64,000 nt of DNA from Aphis gossypii. Taxonomy: Eukaryota; Arthropoda; Insecta; Hemiptera; Aphididae. Below the pieces are notes generated by a model. The model did no database searches, had not been told where the DNA came from, and saw nothing but the letters and a program-made list of their open reading frames with translations. The stretch lies in assembly GCF_020184175.1 (NCBI RefSeq), contig NC_065530.1, forward strand, positions 53,235,260 through 53,299,259, in the 5' to 3' direction. Numbering within the stretch: the stretch's first letter is position 1; each line of letters starts with the position of its first letter. Positions 12,164 through 25,187 of this stretch are shown piece after piece. The position numbers and the translations under genes are program-made.

Positions 12164-13739
12164 TGTGAAGAATATATAATAATTATATACATATATAGAT
12201 AGATGGCCGACATATTATCACATATCGTCTCGTCGTCTTCGCGTGTTCGGTCCTGTCGACGAGACACCAGCACAATATAAGCGGTCCGCCTTTTGACACA
12301 CAAATTCCTCTTAGATATTATATTTATGATAATATTATTATATTATAGTACAGTCCCGTGTCCCAACCACAAGCACGGGACGTTAATATGGAAGACGGTT
12401 CGATGGCCTTCTCGAAAACCAGTTTCGAATTCACTTGGCGGTGGCGGCGTTATTCTTGTCCTAGTACGCTCTTCGCGCGTATCTGAATAAAAATCTCGTA
12501 TTTTTTTATTTAATTTTTTTTTTTTTGTTGTTTTGTAATCGTACGAATCGTGTATTAAAATATTATTAAAATCCAAATGCACGACGATTAAAATATATAT
12601 TTCGTTCTTGGGTTACGTAGAAAATCGTCTCCTTTGATAGGTGTAATATATGTATTTACATGCATTCAATGTATGGAGCTATACACGGGCATTTACATTT
12701 TATATCGTATATTATTATCGGTATACGGATCGGACGTGTGTGCATTATCATTATAATTATATTTTTATTATTATTATTATTATATTTTTTTTTATACAGT
12801 ACGACTCAATTTTAATCCAGAGAGGACCAAACTGCCGTTTTACGTTACAGTTATGACATTGTTTTCGTATATTTTCACGCCGACGCAATACAGAGCAGTA
12901 TGGAGCTGCATACCTACTCTATAAGATAAATTGCACAGCGGGGGGAAAGCGCACGGTAGTAACAAATTAAAAGCACCGATTTTCCGTACTGTTTTTTAAA
13001 CAGGCGAATTTAATTTCCTCTGGGAAATACGATTTCCATATTCATATCTATAGAGGACGGTCGGGGTGTGTATAAATAATATTATAGTCGTCGAACGCGT
13101 ACACTCGGTGGCATTGCGGCAGCAATCGAAAAGGAATAAAACGTTTACGTATATATGGTATTTTGTGCGTCCATAAATCCATCCCGGGGTGCAAATACAA
13201 AGCATAGATTGTTGTTTTGGTCAGTTTTTAAGCTGAAAATGTTCACTTATATGCACGGGACAAGCCGCCAAAGGTTACTTAAAATGATATTTACAAATTT
13301 CAAAATCTAAATTTTTTTTTTATTTTTTTAAGATATTATCATTACTTAAGTTATTTTGATTTATTTGTTCTTAATACTATTGCAGTACGCGCGATGTCCT
13401 AGTCTAATAACAATAAGCTATTCAAAGATATCAATTATTTTAAATTTTTAATACAAATTCGTAAAACGTGTTAATAATTATAATTATTAAATAGAGTACA
13501 GTCTTGTAATATAGAAAAAATAACGATAGGTACCATCATAATAATATAATATCGTACACATCATTATAATATATTATTTAGTATGTACGTCTTGGTGGAC
13601 AGATATACTGTTTGTATATTAGGTATCTATCGCAGAGATTTATGACGATTTATTTTATGATTATATTAATCGAATGCGACCTCAGTGTACCTATATATCA
13701 GTTCCATACTATACACTTTACTATTATATTATCATATTC

Positions 13740-14660
13740 TTACGCTGCGCAGTGCGCACCTATACCGCCCGCGCACGGTCCATCACGCGGCGTCGCCTAG
13801 AGACTAGATGGGTATTCCGCGGTGGCGACGACGTTGCGATTTACGAGGACGGTGACATTCGCCGCGAGATTTATACTTATCATTCGCACACAGACACACG
13901 GCCGAGCTTATAGAACGAGAGCGTGTATATACGCATATAATAATACGTACACGGACGTCTTTGTTGCGTGTGTCCGGGTACGGAGGAGGAATTCACGGTA
14001 TGAGACCACGACCGCTCGCCGGGCATACACCCTCGGACCATAAGGGTCGGGGGGTCAACTGCACGCCGCCGTAATACCTCTACATAATAGTCGGCTACCG
14101 GTGAGACGTGCCAAAATATTGGGCTACCGGTCGGCGGCGGCATTTCTGGGGTTTCGAGCGCGAATTTCGCGTCAGCCGCAACAATGTTTATGCATGTATA
14201 TACACGGAAGCCGGTCGTGCCGCGCGCGAAAATCGATTACGGACATCATTACAAAGGTGTGTTTTGCAGGTATGTGTGTACACCGCCCGAGACCCGCTGA
14301 AGTGCACGCCGTACGTATTATATATATATATTTCAGTCGAAGTGTCCTTTTGTGTGTTTGTGTGTGTGTGTGTGTACAGCTGAGCGGAAATTAATGATAT
14401 TCCGCGACCACGCACACCGCTCTGCACACGACTATTATAATATAATAATATACCTATCGTCCGCACTCGCCACCCGCGTGGGCGAGGTTGTCGCTACCGC
14501 CACCGCATTGCGGGCCAAATGTGTATAAATGCGACGATTCTTAATATGTGCGCCACCGCTCTCTAGATAGGTACCTACCTGGATAAATCTGTTTTCATCG
14601 AACCCTTCGAGTCTTTCGTCGCCGCACATCCGCTTCTGCAGGTACGCGTCGAAACCGTTT
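13740..14660. promoter_or_regulatory. CpG-rich patch 4
   Basis: About 0.9 kb of GC/CpG-rich sequence interleaved with TATATA and TGTGTG tracts. Overlapping frames run on both strands (13674-13913, 13822-14043, 14101-14394 and 14108-14383 plus; 13880-14143, 14188-14466 and 14435-14629 minus), which is expected from composition. On the plus strand CAG|GTATGT at about 14270 and CAG|GTACGC at 14641 look like donors. The region could hold exons or promoter DNA; nothing identifies a product. Confidence 0.3.
14567..14641 (+). CDS. Candidate 25-codon internal exon
   Basis: The 75 bases between CTCTCTAG (acceptor-like) and GTACGC (donor-like, after CTGCAG) are open in frame 1. The last 20 codons include K-S-V-F-I-E-P-F-E-S-F-V-A-A-H-P-L-L-Q. 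Third codon positions are mostly C or T in the second half, as in many real exons. The length is a multiple of three. A TAG lies in frame just upstream, so the exon must start at this acceptor. No family is recognisable, and the polypyrimidine tract is short. Confidence 0.18.
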
Positions 14661-14661
14661 T

Positions 14662-17600
14662 AGAAATGTATTTTATCATATATGACGTAATAATATGCTG
14701 TACTCGTATACAATAGGATCGGCATGCTCCCAGGCCATGAGCTGTATAGTATATTATATTATTGCAATTGGCGGTGAGAGGACTTGACGAGAAAAATATA
14801 TCGATTCAAAAATTATCATAATGTTTTTTTTTTTAACGGATTGAGAAATTCATTTAAAAAATTAGGTTTTTTGTAAATTAATATTTTCTAATACAGGACC
14901 CACGTCATATTTTATGTACTCGGCCACAAAAACGTAACTAGACAAACAATATTTAATAATTCAGCAGGAGGGTAATCGGATTAGGTAAACTTAATAATTT
15001 CTTTTTTTCATTAGGAATAGAGGCATTCATTGACTAGTCCATTAGTCTATACTCACATTTTAAACATCTTATTTTAACTGGACTGTAATTGTAGAATTTG
15101 TGATTAAAAATAATATAATAATAATTATAATACAAATAATATACAAAAAGCATAAAAAATTGTCAAAACGTAAGACAAGTTAGCCCCACCTCTTAGAATC
15201 CGACCCAATCGTACATTCTGTGTTGACGCTCATATAATAATCAGTTCGATTGTATATCATATTATTATAATAATAAATGTATACCTACATTCATGACATA
15301 ACAGCAAAAAAAAAATAAATACAATCCAGCGTTTGTATGATAAACTTTTATTGATTAATTCTATTTCGGTTGCAGATATAGGTGGACTATAAAATGTAAG
15401 AAACCACAAGACGTACGCAATTTTAAAACGTAATATTTCATTTCAAAAATTTAGCTAGATAGTTAAATAGATACCGTACAGATTCGTTTGTAACTGAATG
15501 TTCGATTTTCTACGTTGAAAACTCACAAATAACGGTGTAGACAACGGTCGTGATCGCCGGGAAGATGACACGAGAAACGATAAGGTAAAAAATACTCGTA
15601 TTCAGTAAGTCGTATATTTTATCGTTTGAAAAAAAAACCACTTTAACATTATTAGATAATATTATTGTACTAATAGAGACGTTTTTTTCTCACTGTGCAC
15701 GGCATTAGATCGCGGGTTCAAAAGACGTGTCGATTAATTATCTAAGTCCGACCATCCGACGAATATTATAACACATTAGACGATCCAGTATAATATAATA
15801 TAGCTATCGTGAGTCGACCCGCGTCGATTTCAATATAATATAAACATATTATATTACATAACATTTATTACTACGCGATAATAATAATAATAATATCATA
15901 AAACAATAAACAAATAGCCAATACTTAAGCCGTCTCTCAAACCAACAAATCATTATGTACAGCTTATGCGAGATCGTTTACAGGCGACGACGTCTTAATG
16001 ACTTACGGTGTATGTATGTGGTATATTTATATATTATGTTATTACTGTAAACGTAGGGGGGATTGTTTTGGGAATGAAGCTGTGCATTGGGATTAAACAA
16101 TAAAACGAAAATCCGACACTATTAATTTATTACACAGCACTAAACGATGTCACGTCACGAGTTCACCTATCTATATTATAATATACTTATACAGTAATAC
16201 GTAGTGTATCGTAGTGCGTTTTTTCCGTCGATATATTATTAGTATTACACGTGATAATATTCTCTACAGGATTATTAAGATAATGTGGACACTGGGCAAT
16301 TACGTGGTGTATTTAAATTATTTGGCTCAACCAATCGGTCAGTGTCCGCCGGAAAATTGAAAATGTATATAATCGATGTCCAAGAAAGCAAATGAATATA
16401 CTTATATTTTCATTTTTTAAGTACCTACTTTACCTTAACTTGGAACTTAAAACGCGTTATATAAACAACATTATATAATATAAAGTATAAAATATCATGT
16501 CTCTTTCATTTCAAAAATTACTAAATTTGTGTCAAACAGTGAACGCGTAAAATGTACAAAAAAAAAATCATATTATATTTTTAACAACAACTATTTTATC
16601 TGAAAAGTAAATTATAAAAAACAGCTTAAATTTATACAAAATTCATTATCATCACGAAATTGTGTAAATTCTTTTGCAGTATAAAATTCATAACAAATTT
16701 AATTTAAAACTTAAAGTTTATAATTATTTTAATATAAGATTTCTCATAAGTTTTTAATTGAATTAAAAAAAAGCTTAGTGTAAAGCCATATACACTTTTT
16801 ATAAATAGTAATTTAAGTAAAATATTAATGCATTGGATATTCGAAAGTATGCATAACTTTTTATCCTCAAAGAATTTTTTTAAATATTAACCACAGAATC
16901 TTGATACATCCCTAAGTTATTTAAGTTATAATTTTCTGTACATAATTCAATTTTTAAAATATTTATACTAATTTTAAGTTGTTCATACTTATTAAAAATG
17001 TTTAACGTTGTTCTATAAATGTTACAAAACTCTTACATCCGGTTAAAACAAGATTCCTCATAGACCGTAAATTTTAATTTTATTAAATATAAAGTATTGA
17101 AAATATTGTCACATTATTTTTTTTTGTTACGGATTTAAAACTATCTAAATTATACATAGTATGTATATTAATATATACTTTTAAATTGTAATGGCTAGAA
17201 TTTTAAAATGTTGTACAAATGTCTCCATAAGGCAATCTAGCATTTTTTTTTTTTTTTAAAAAACCCTTGAAAATAAATATGTAAACATTTTTTGAAGTTG
17301 ACGAAATTGGATATTTAGGCGGAAAAAACGATTTAACTTTGAATAATACATTTTAGTTATTTTAATGTAATTTAAAAATTATTCGTTTATATTTTATACA
17401 TTATCTATGCTGCATACATAGGAATATATAACTATAGATACATAACTTATATATATATATAATATGGGAATGTCGTCGCGTAGTGGTCGATTTAGTCTGA
17501 ATGAATGAATATCTTCGTATCTATATATGTATATATATAGCCGTTGCTGGTGCAGAAGCAGTGATTTAGGTATAAAATATATATATGCCCGTAATGCATG

Positions 17601-19480
17601 TAAATCAAACTTTGAGATGTATTTATATATACTATGTACATTGTACATAATGGTCTAGCATACTCTACCGAGAGAATTCGACGAATTTTAGAATAATATT
17701 CCGAGAAAGGAATATATATGTACAACGATCCGCGATGGAATTATTATCGGTATCAGAAATTTACATACCTATATATATACGTACTACACCGCCACGATTT
17801 ACAAGTGTTATATATTATCACATATTATAACGCGAACGCGTTGGCGTAGATCAGTGTGATTTGCATTATTTCGTCAAAGTGTGAGTACGCGCGATTAGGA
17901 TCGCACTGACAACGACGCGTACCTATACGTTAGATATAAATAGGAAAAGAAAATTTCCTCGGGATAGGTATAACACGGAACGTGTTGAGCACTGTCGTGG
18001 CCGAACGGATTATTTAAATTCTAAACCGACTGATTGACGACTCGATCATAAATATCCGGGCAACAATGTCCGTGGATGGATATCGGGGCGTGTATTAATA
18101 TTTATTATTCTGAAAAAAAAAAGTAAAAATGTAAATTTTATTCCGAAAATATTATAACGTCCGTGGGTCGATAACATTTTCTCGTGAACAACGACTTTTG
18201 TATAAAACAAAATAGGTACCTGTACGTCAACTGAATAATGTGTGAGTGAAATTGATTTTCATTTAAATACAAAAACCATATAACATGTAAAAAAAAACAT
18301 TTATAGATTTATATTACCTATTTAAAATTTATTATACATATTGTGAAAAGGAAAACAGTACGAAGAAAAATTCAAATCAAACGTATGGTTGAGTTTTAAT
18401 TTTTTTTTTTTTTCCAGTAGGTATACTGCACAAAAAGAATACATTATATAAAACGATCAATATAATATAATCAATACAATGACATTCTAAAATACAATCT
18501 AATATTGCGCGCTCTATGTTAAATATTATTTATTTAAAAGCTGTTCAATTTTACCTTCTGACCAAGAAAAAAACTGTTTACAATAACAAATAGGTACCTA
18601 TATAATCACTATAAAATTAATCTTTTATAATCAGTTCGATTACATGAATTATTTCTATATTACAGTATAATATGCAGGTTTTAATAAAATTTTAAAAAAT
18701 ACGAAGTTATTAATAATTAAGCTCATTTTTTCTTTGTGTCTAAAAATTTTATTTGTAGATTCGATTTACAAAATAAATGACTTGAGATACCTCTTTATGT
18801 ATTTTAGGTTTGTTTATGTCATTTAATTAAAATAAATTGTAAGCATATAAAAGTTAACTTTCGCATACTATTATTTCTAATTTAATAACATATGTATTAT
18901 GTATATTATTTATTTTTTATTATATTATTGTATTGTAGATAAATTGTTTAAACATTAACATAATATTATAATGTGTGTGACTGTACAGGTACAATATAGC
19001 AATACTGTTGTACTATATACGCGTAAGTTTTGTATTTCTGATAATTTTAATTAGAATACAATATACTCAATTAAATCTAAAGAATATAATATGATAGTGC
19101 AATGTATTTATAAAGAAAATATTTTAACATATAATAAATAATAATCACATTTTTTTACTCAATACTGATTAAAAGTTCAATAAAATATAATATTTTATTT
19201 TGAAAAGCTATATAAAATCACTCAAACAATATTTTAATTTATAGTTCTTATAAATTTAAAATACTAAATTAAGATGTATAGTTTCAAGGCACATAATAAT
19301 ACTATTTAATATAATTATATAAGTAACCTGGGAATGTCTAAGCTACGTAGTTTCATGTAAAATTAAACTGATATAAAATATGCCTATACAGTATAGTTTT
19401 AAATTTATGTATATTATAAATCATACAAAAATTTAATTTAAAAGAATGAAATAGTGCGATTTTTTTTCCGATTTATTATA
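14662..19480. other. Long AT-rich desert
   Basis: About 4.8 kb without any gene-like signal. It is AT-rich, with T-runs at about 17243-17258 and 18399-18414 and repeated TATATA tracts around 17400-17800. The TAGGTACCTA palindrome occurs at 18591-18600. Open frames at 17394-17725 minus are Tyr/Ile/Ser-rich products of TATA repeats. At 15540-15590 a short ATG frame reaches AAG|GTAAAA but is too short to judge. Confidence 0.6.
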
Positions 19481-19559
19481 AGTACGAAGTGGGTAAAAAC
19501 GTTCTAATTCAATGAGTCCGGTAAACGAATTGATCGAATAGGGAGATTTTTTTCCTGGT

Positions 19560-20480
19560 TTTTCTTTTTTTCTTTATTTTTTGTCGACCGACAAACCCTT
19601 TTCATCCGCTGGCTTTACGTGTGCTACGCCAAAGGTTCTAAAGTAGTTTCGGAATTTGAATTCCTGCGTGGCCATTTCCCACATTAAAAGGACCCAGATG
19701 GATGTGACGCGGTACACGGACGAGAGGAGACAGGACGATGTAAAGTTCGATCTTTGCGCACAAAAGTTTCGACCTGCAGACGCCATTTGCCGGGTCCATT
19801 TTCTCTCGGGAAGCGGGCGAGCGGAAAAAAGGAGAAGGGAAAAAAATCCTCCGGTTTTCCCGGGCAGTAATCCATCAAGTGTCAAATAAGTCTTGGGTTT
19901 TTCTCCCGTTCGCTAGTTTCCCCAGCCACCACACCTCGACGCTGCGCACTTTGCCACGATATCCCTCTCACTGTTTCTCTGCTGTTACTCTTTCATTCTT
20001 CCCCCCTCTCTCTCTCCCTCCTCGCTCACCCACTCGCTCAACGAACGTCCTTTTATCCAGCAACCACCGAGAAATATAATCTATCCGGGGGCTCCCAGAG
20101 CGATTTAATCTCGTGCACGCTTTTCTTTCGGCCTGGTATTTTTTCCGCTCTCCCCAACCACTACCCACCGGCATCACACTGACGTGTATATATTATACGA
20201 ACGCCTGTTATAATAATTCTGATAGTTACTTGATGGACTACGTCGACCTTTTTTTCCCGTATACTTCTTCTTTTTTCGTCTTTCCACCGTTATGCTTTTT
20301 ATTTTCTTTCCTTCGAGAAAACGATAAAATTACGAACCCGGACCCGCGGCGGGGTGGCGTGAGCTTTTGCGCGACGAGCGTTTCTCGTTTATGTATACGA
20401 AAATTGCCATTTTTATCGTTTATAAAGTGCTGGGATTTAACTCCGGAACAATCCGGATTTCGTGCCTTGAGCTGCACGTA
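19560..20480. promoter_or_regulatory. GC/CpG-rich patch 5 with a C/T-rich core
   Basis: The least AT-rich kilobase of the window. 19570-19880 is mixed and can be read open on both strands (19574-19885 minus, 103 codons; 19656-19889 plus, 77 codons). 19900-20050 is a pyrimidine-rich block with CCCTCTCTCTC-like runs followed by CCTCGCTCACCC. Pyrimidine-rich DNA of this kind is often seen near insect transcription starts or upstream of acceptors, but no product is recognisable on either strand. Its composition makes it a good candidate for conserved regulatory or exonic sequence. Confidence 0.32.
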
Positions 20481-20499
20481 TTATATATATATAATACCC

Positions 20500-21100
20500 T
20501 AACGATTTACTTTGATGCTCTTACTTTCTACTTTTTGTACTTAATAATATCGTTTTATAGAATCCTGAAATCATATCAACTAAGGTATATTATACAAGTA
20601 ATTGTTACTGTTTAGCGTTTAACCACACACCGTTGTGATCAAATAAAAATCATGAAAATTAGATAAAATTATTATTTTTATTCACGTCCGCATGATCCTT
20701 AATTGGTAATGAATGTATATAAATTATTTACTGCAGTAATGGAGATAAAATAATATATTTATTGCAATAATATGCGGTTCATTCAGTATAATATTATATC
20801 TGTTTGAATTATTCAATTTTTATAACTTTTCAACGACAATAAATTTTATAAAATACGTAATTCTGAGTCGTTGTCCACAATAATATCATATTAATAGATT
20901 AAATATTTTATTTTAATATTAAGTTATTCCTGTTATTTGCAGATATCATATCGCAGAAAGCGTTACGGTTAACGAAACGTTTCCGTCGTCGTGCATACGT
21001 GGGACGAAATCCTGTATTAGGTCTAAACCGGGAAGATTTATAAAAATACCTATAATAATAATGTACATAAAAATATGTTAATATTATGTTATATATATCA
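20500..21100. other. AT-rich stretch
   Basis: Nothing gene-like is seen. Short open frames are Tyr/Ile/Leu-rich. TATATA and AATATT runs dominate. Confidence 0.55.
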
Positions 21101-22415
21101 ATACGCAATAAATACAAACATTTCGTCGATATCGAATGCCGAATGTGCAACCCTGTTCAGCCACGAAACCCGACGAGCAGACGACTGTACCTATATGTAC
21201 TGTGACGGGTTAATTTGCAAATTCTCCTCGCGAGAGGTTACATTAACTAGCACCAGATTAATACTGCAGTACATTACACTTCTTAGGTGTTAGTATAAAG
21301 TGGTATATTGCAGCAAGTGCAATATGCATTTAGAGGTTGTATTTTTCCGGTCGTCCAGACATCGTCGTCTGTAGCCCATCTCGCGGACGACGACAGGAAC
21401 GATAATAATTGCACACGTCGTGTTATATTACTACACTTATCATATTATTATACACTGCAGTTGTTTATAATATGTATAGGTATACATTATATACGTAGAT
21501 ACCGTAAAGAGCGCAAGAACGTCTTTTGCGACACTATCGACAACTTCTCGCCCGCCCACGAACAAACGATCATCTTCTTTCTCCTGCAGCCTCCGGTCCA
21601 TCCATCCTCGGTGGCTCTTGGTTATTATTATTATTATTGTTATTGTACCTATAGCGTGTGACTTATCCGTTCATCGCGGACAGTCGCGACGATTTATCAT
21701 GCGAGTCGTCGTCGTATGTATACACGTATCGGTGCACTTACATACATTATACTAAATAATTTTATAACATACTTGCTGCATTACCTTTAAGTGTGTACGT
21801 ATTATGTTTACGTACGAGTATAATAGTCGTATAAAGTGCACACTGCAGGTCGGAACCAGTTTTTTACGCCACCTCCGAACGAGCATAGGCGCACGCACGT
21901 CTCGATTAATAACGGATTTCCGTGTATACGTTTCCATTACCGAGAACATGAGAGACGCACGCGAGTGGGAGAGAGAGAAGGATTTGAAAGAGATAACGTC
22001 GGAATAAAAAAAAAAAAACGGTAGGTGTAGAGGGCGACTGAGAAGAAGACGCGGTAATGAACGGAACCCAAGTGATTTATCGTCCTTAAAAATATATGTA
22101 TATAAAAAAAAATTAAACTAGGACGACATATATTATGTATGTACATAGTGGCACTGCATTGTTGTCGGGAGGTCGGGTCGTCGAATGACGCGCGTGCACA
22201 CGCGGGGCTTTTCTTTCCTACATCTATTTTTTTTTTTGTCCGTCTGTTGTCTGGCGACACACGCGTCCAAGTCCGAGTGTTATATTCCTGATAACGATAC
22301 AATAATAATAATAATAATATGTTTTCCGACTTCCCACCGCCGAAGAATCGTCGTGCAACTCGATTATTTCGTGTTATCGTACGCCCCTCCATCTAGCGTG
22401 ACGAACGTTTAAGTC
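21100..22415. promoter_or_regulatory. Mixed CpG-rich patch 6
   Basis: CpG-containing blocks at 21130-21250, 21330-21410, 21500-21720, 21840-22060 and 22150-22400 are separated by AT runs. Frames open on both strands (for example 21308-21661 and 21804-22007 plus, 21937-22392 minus) contradict one another. The plus frame ending at 22007 finishes with a charged stretch rich in E, K and R, partly from a purine-rich tract near 21965-21990. The 12-base motif TATACACTGCAG occurs at 21449-21460. Confidence 0.28.
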
Positions 22416-22419
22416 CATT

Positions 22420-24470
22420 TGCAACGAGATGCGTGTTTAATATTTATCTACATAAAAGGTTTTTGACCACTCTTATGGGGGATTATAATATTTAAATACC
22501 AAGAGAAAAAACACTTCACATTAAAACACTGGATGGATCGTCACTGTCATGCGTAGCTCGTATTACTATATTATAATATATTATATTACAATTTAAAATG
22601 CATTACTCCTTGGCCGTTTTTTAGAATTAAATTCCAATTGTACGCTATGATTCGACTCGGTATTACTCACCCACTGTGAGGTATTATATGATATGTTGAC
22701 GGCAGTGAAGGGGTTAAATCGGTTAAGATCAAAAGTTGAATTATTAATCGACAACTTTAATATTATCATTCATATTTATATACAGTTTCTATGATAAGGA
22801 TAGGTAAAATGTGTCCCGTCGAAGGCAATACTTAATTTTTTAGTAGAGTCTTAACTACATAACTTCTAATACGGGTTTTTCTATTTTAAACGATAACTTT
22901 TTCCGATTTCCATTATACAAACCAGTGACTTCTACTCGCGCATTATTTTATAAACATATTTGTTTTTCATCATAATAACACAGCTTACTTTCGCTCAGAT
23001 CTGTCGACGTTACGACGTCTATATGCCGTAACGCATACCAATATAATATTATGATAAGTATAGGTACATGTGGATTAATAATTTATCGTCTTCAATATAT
23101 TATTTTTAATACAATAATAATTTCTTGAACGGCACTTAATTATTATTATACAGTACATGTTGCACGCCCGACGTCCCCGTGGCTCGGGTTAATGAGTAAA
23201 ACACACGGTAGTCGATTTAACACTTAACCCACAGACCACTTGTAGACAATTTACACGTAAATTCGTTTCCAAGGTTAATTAATAACGATAATAAAATATG
23301 CTGTTTTATTGATGTGTTTGATAATTGTAGGTCTGAGAAAAATTATTAACACGTCCGAGACCATACATAATAATAACAAAAATAGTATAAAAATATAGGC
23401 GAATACCGTGAAATGAAATGCGTAGGTACCCATTAGGCGCTACCAAACATAATTGGCTTCGTGTTAAAGAAAAATGATTAACTCGGAAAAACATTTATAG
23501 TTATAATAACGATTATTGCGAACAGCCGCTTATAATCTTATTATAATATATTGTCGGACTACTACAACAGCCGTTAGACACGGCACGCGGCGGCGGCGGC
23601 GGTGACGGTTGACGACGACAATCATCATTATTAACTGCACTACTAGCTACAACTACAACACTAAATAACATAACATTATAATATAAATTTAAAACTAGGA
23701 GACAGTTATTGTCATAATTTTACGGACAATTGAACGGTGATTCGATAACTGCAGTTAAACGTTATTTTTATTTTTTATTTAAATTATTTGTCTAATTTAT
23801 TTTTATTCTAGTGAAACGCGTTGCCTCATTGGAATAAATGCGGATTGGAAAAGACGTAGTTGTCGTTTTATCGTGACATATTCACACATCGAACACAAAC
23901 GCTTTCCCGTGGTATGGCGTTTGTATGAATTTAACGTGTAACACATTTTTTTTTTCTTCGCGATATCGAATAAAAATTACATCCGAACGGTTTGATATAT
24001 TTCGAAAACGCCCATGTTAAATAACTGAAATTGATTTTAACCACAGATGGATGGAAGTCGTGCGGTGTGTGGAACGCTAGAGAGAAAAATATCACGATAA
24101 TAATTACGACAAAAATGATGTTGCATTATTGTATTGTTTTGTTTGTGTTATAAATCGACCACTAAAGATTTTCGGTAAGAAAACAAACAAGCGTGTTATA
24201 AATTGTTATTACTGAGTATGACAGATTTTTGAAAAATTAGAAAATAACTATTTTGAGGTAGGTAATAATCAAGAGTTCGCAGAAAAGAGTTTTTTAACAA
24301 AATGTTTTTTTTTGTTTTTTGTTTTCTCGCGTAATCACTTAAAAATATTACAGTGCTATCTATAATTACGTATTTTGCATTCGACATACAACAGTCATCA
24401 GAGACTGCAGCAGGTAACGTAATAATATTCTGCTGAAGCGGGTTCGAGTGCATTATTCTCCTTGAACGCC
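22420..24470. other. AT-rich stretch with a (CGG)5 tract
   Basis: Mostly AT-rich and without a recognisable gene. A (CGG)5 repeat lies at 23588-23602. The minus-strand frame 24196-24453 (85 codons, true ATG at 24453) starts with a balanced composition but becomes Lys/Asn/Leu/Phe-rich, and no family is evident. Confidence 0.5.
23588..23602. repeat. (CGG)5 trinucleotide repeat
   Basis: Five tandem CGG units, directly visible, in an otherwise AT-rich area. Confidence 0.9.
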
Positions 24471-24511
24471 CAGTACCGGTATTGCAGTCTGCAGACCTAG
24501 TTGTTTTTCAG

Positions 24512-24724
24512 CAAATATTTGCGACTTCCAACGCACAATTTTTCATTGTCCGGCTTCGAAATGAGAACAACAGACACAACAATTTATTTTCTTCTCGGCC
24601 AAACCTCGCTAATACCTTTAGGGCATACAATTTTCGTCCTATAATATATTTTAAGGGCCATTATTCATCGCGTACATTTCATAGTGTACCGTGTTGTGAT
24701 TTTTTTAAGTATCGCGTTTCATAA
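24512..24724 (+). CDS. Candidate 3'-terminal exon after a TTGTTTTTCAG acceptor
   Basis: A clean acceptor (GTTGTTTTTCAG ending at 24511) is followed by 70 open codons and a TAA at 24722-24724. The translation starts Q-I-F-A-T-S-N-A-Q-F-F-I-V-R-L-R and is mixed in composition, rich in Asn, Arg, Ser and Phe, without an obvious repeat. No domain or motif is recognised. The opposite strand does not have an overlapping open frame of similar length here. The acceptor and uniform composition are suggestive only; no upstream exon is identified. Confidence 0.18.
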   Translation, partial: QIFATSNAQFFIVRLRNENNRHNNLFSSRPNLANTFRAYNFRPIIYFKGHYSSRTFHSVPCCDFFKYRVS

Positions 24725-25004
24725 TTCGAACACGTAGGTATTCAATTATTACAGGCATGCAGATAGCGTTGTAATGTTAAAAACAACGTGATTTATAACG
24801 CGTTATGTACCTACGTAATAATATAACAAATCGCTTGAAAGTTTCCGATATCTGAACGAATAATATAATAATATCGTCTCGCAGACGATATTCATAGACT
24901 CCTCGTAGTAGTATATAATAATATATATATATATTAACATAATTATATTTTTCCCTCCTATCGGAAGGTATGACATAAATGCGCCTCGCTCGTTTTGCCC
25001 GCCT

Positions 25005-25187
25005 TATTTTCACGCGGCTGAGACGTGGCGAGTAAAATCAATTCGTTTCGGAATGTATGTAGAAGCGCCTTTTTTCAAAAGGGGCCAAGAAGACGAAATG
25101 CAGCTACTTCAGCGGGTTCACATACCGGGTTGTTCGTGTAAAGACGATAAAATATACTCAGTCCGCAACCTGCGCGAATACGACTAG
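25005..25187 (+). CDS. Open frame of unknown nature (possible exon)
   Basis: On the plus strand a frame is open from the AT-rich region before 25005 to TAG at 25185-25187. From the internal ATG at 25053 it encodes 44 residues of mixed charge, including R-G-Q-E-D-E-M-Q-L-L-Q-R-V-H-I-P-G-C-S-C. Codon and amino-acid composition look more protein-like than most frames in the window. I recognise no domain, see no convincing acceptor, and its length is within what chance gives at this base composition. Confidence 0.15.
   Translation, partial: YFHAAETWRVKSIRFGMYVEAPFFKRGQEDEMQLLQRVHIPGCSCKDDKIYSVRNLREYD

Larger units (their letters stand above)
10580..13735. other. AT-rich desert
   Basis: AT-rich throughout, with slightly more balanced composition at 12220-12500. 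It contains a (TTA)n tract near 12767-12785 and the palindrome at 12150-12163. Open frames at 11964-12164 minus, 12293-12490 plus and 12343-12582 minus have no domain. One possible short first exon is listed separately at 11470. Confidence 0.55.

Noticed and set aside
24594..24620. CTTCTCGGCC, as at the start of U2 snRNA
   Set aside because: Only ten bases agree before the sequence diverges; no U2 body follows.
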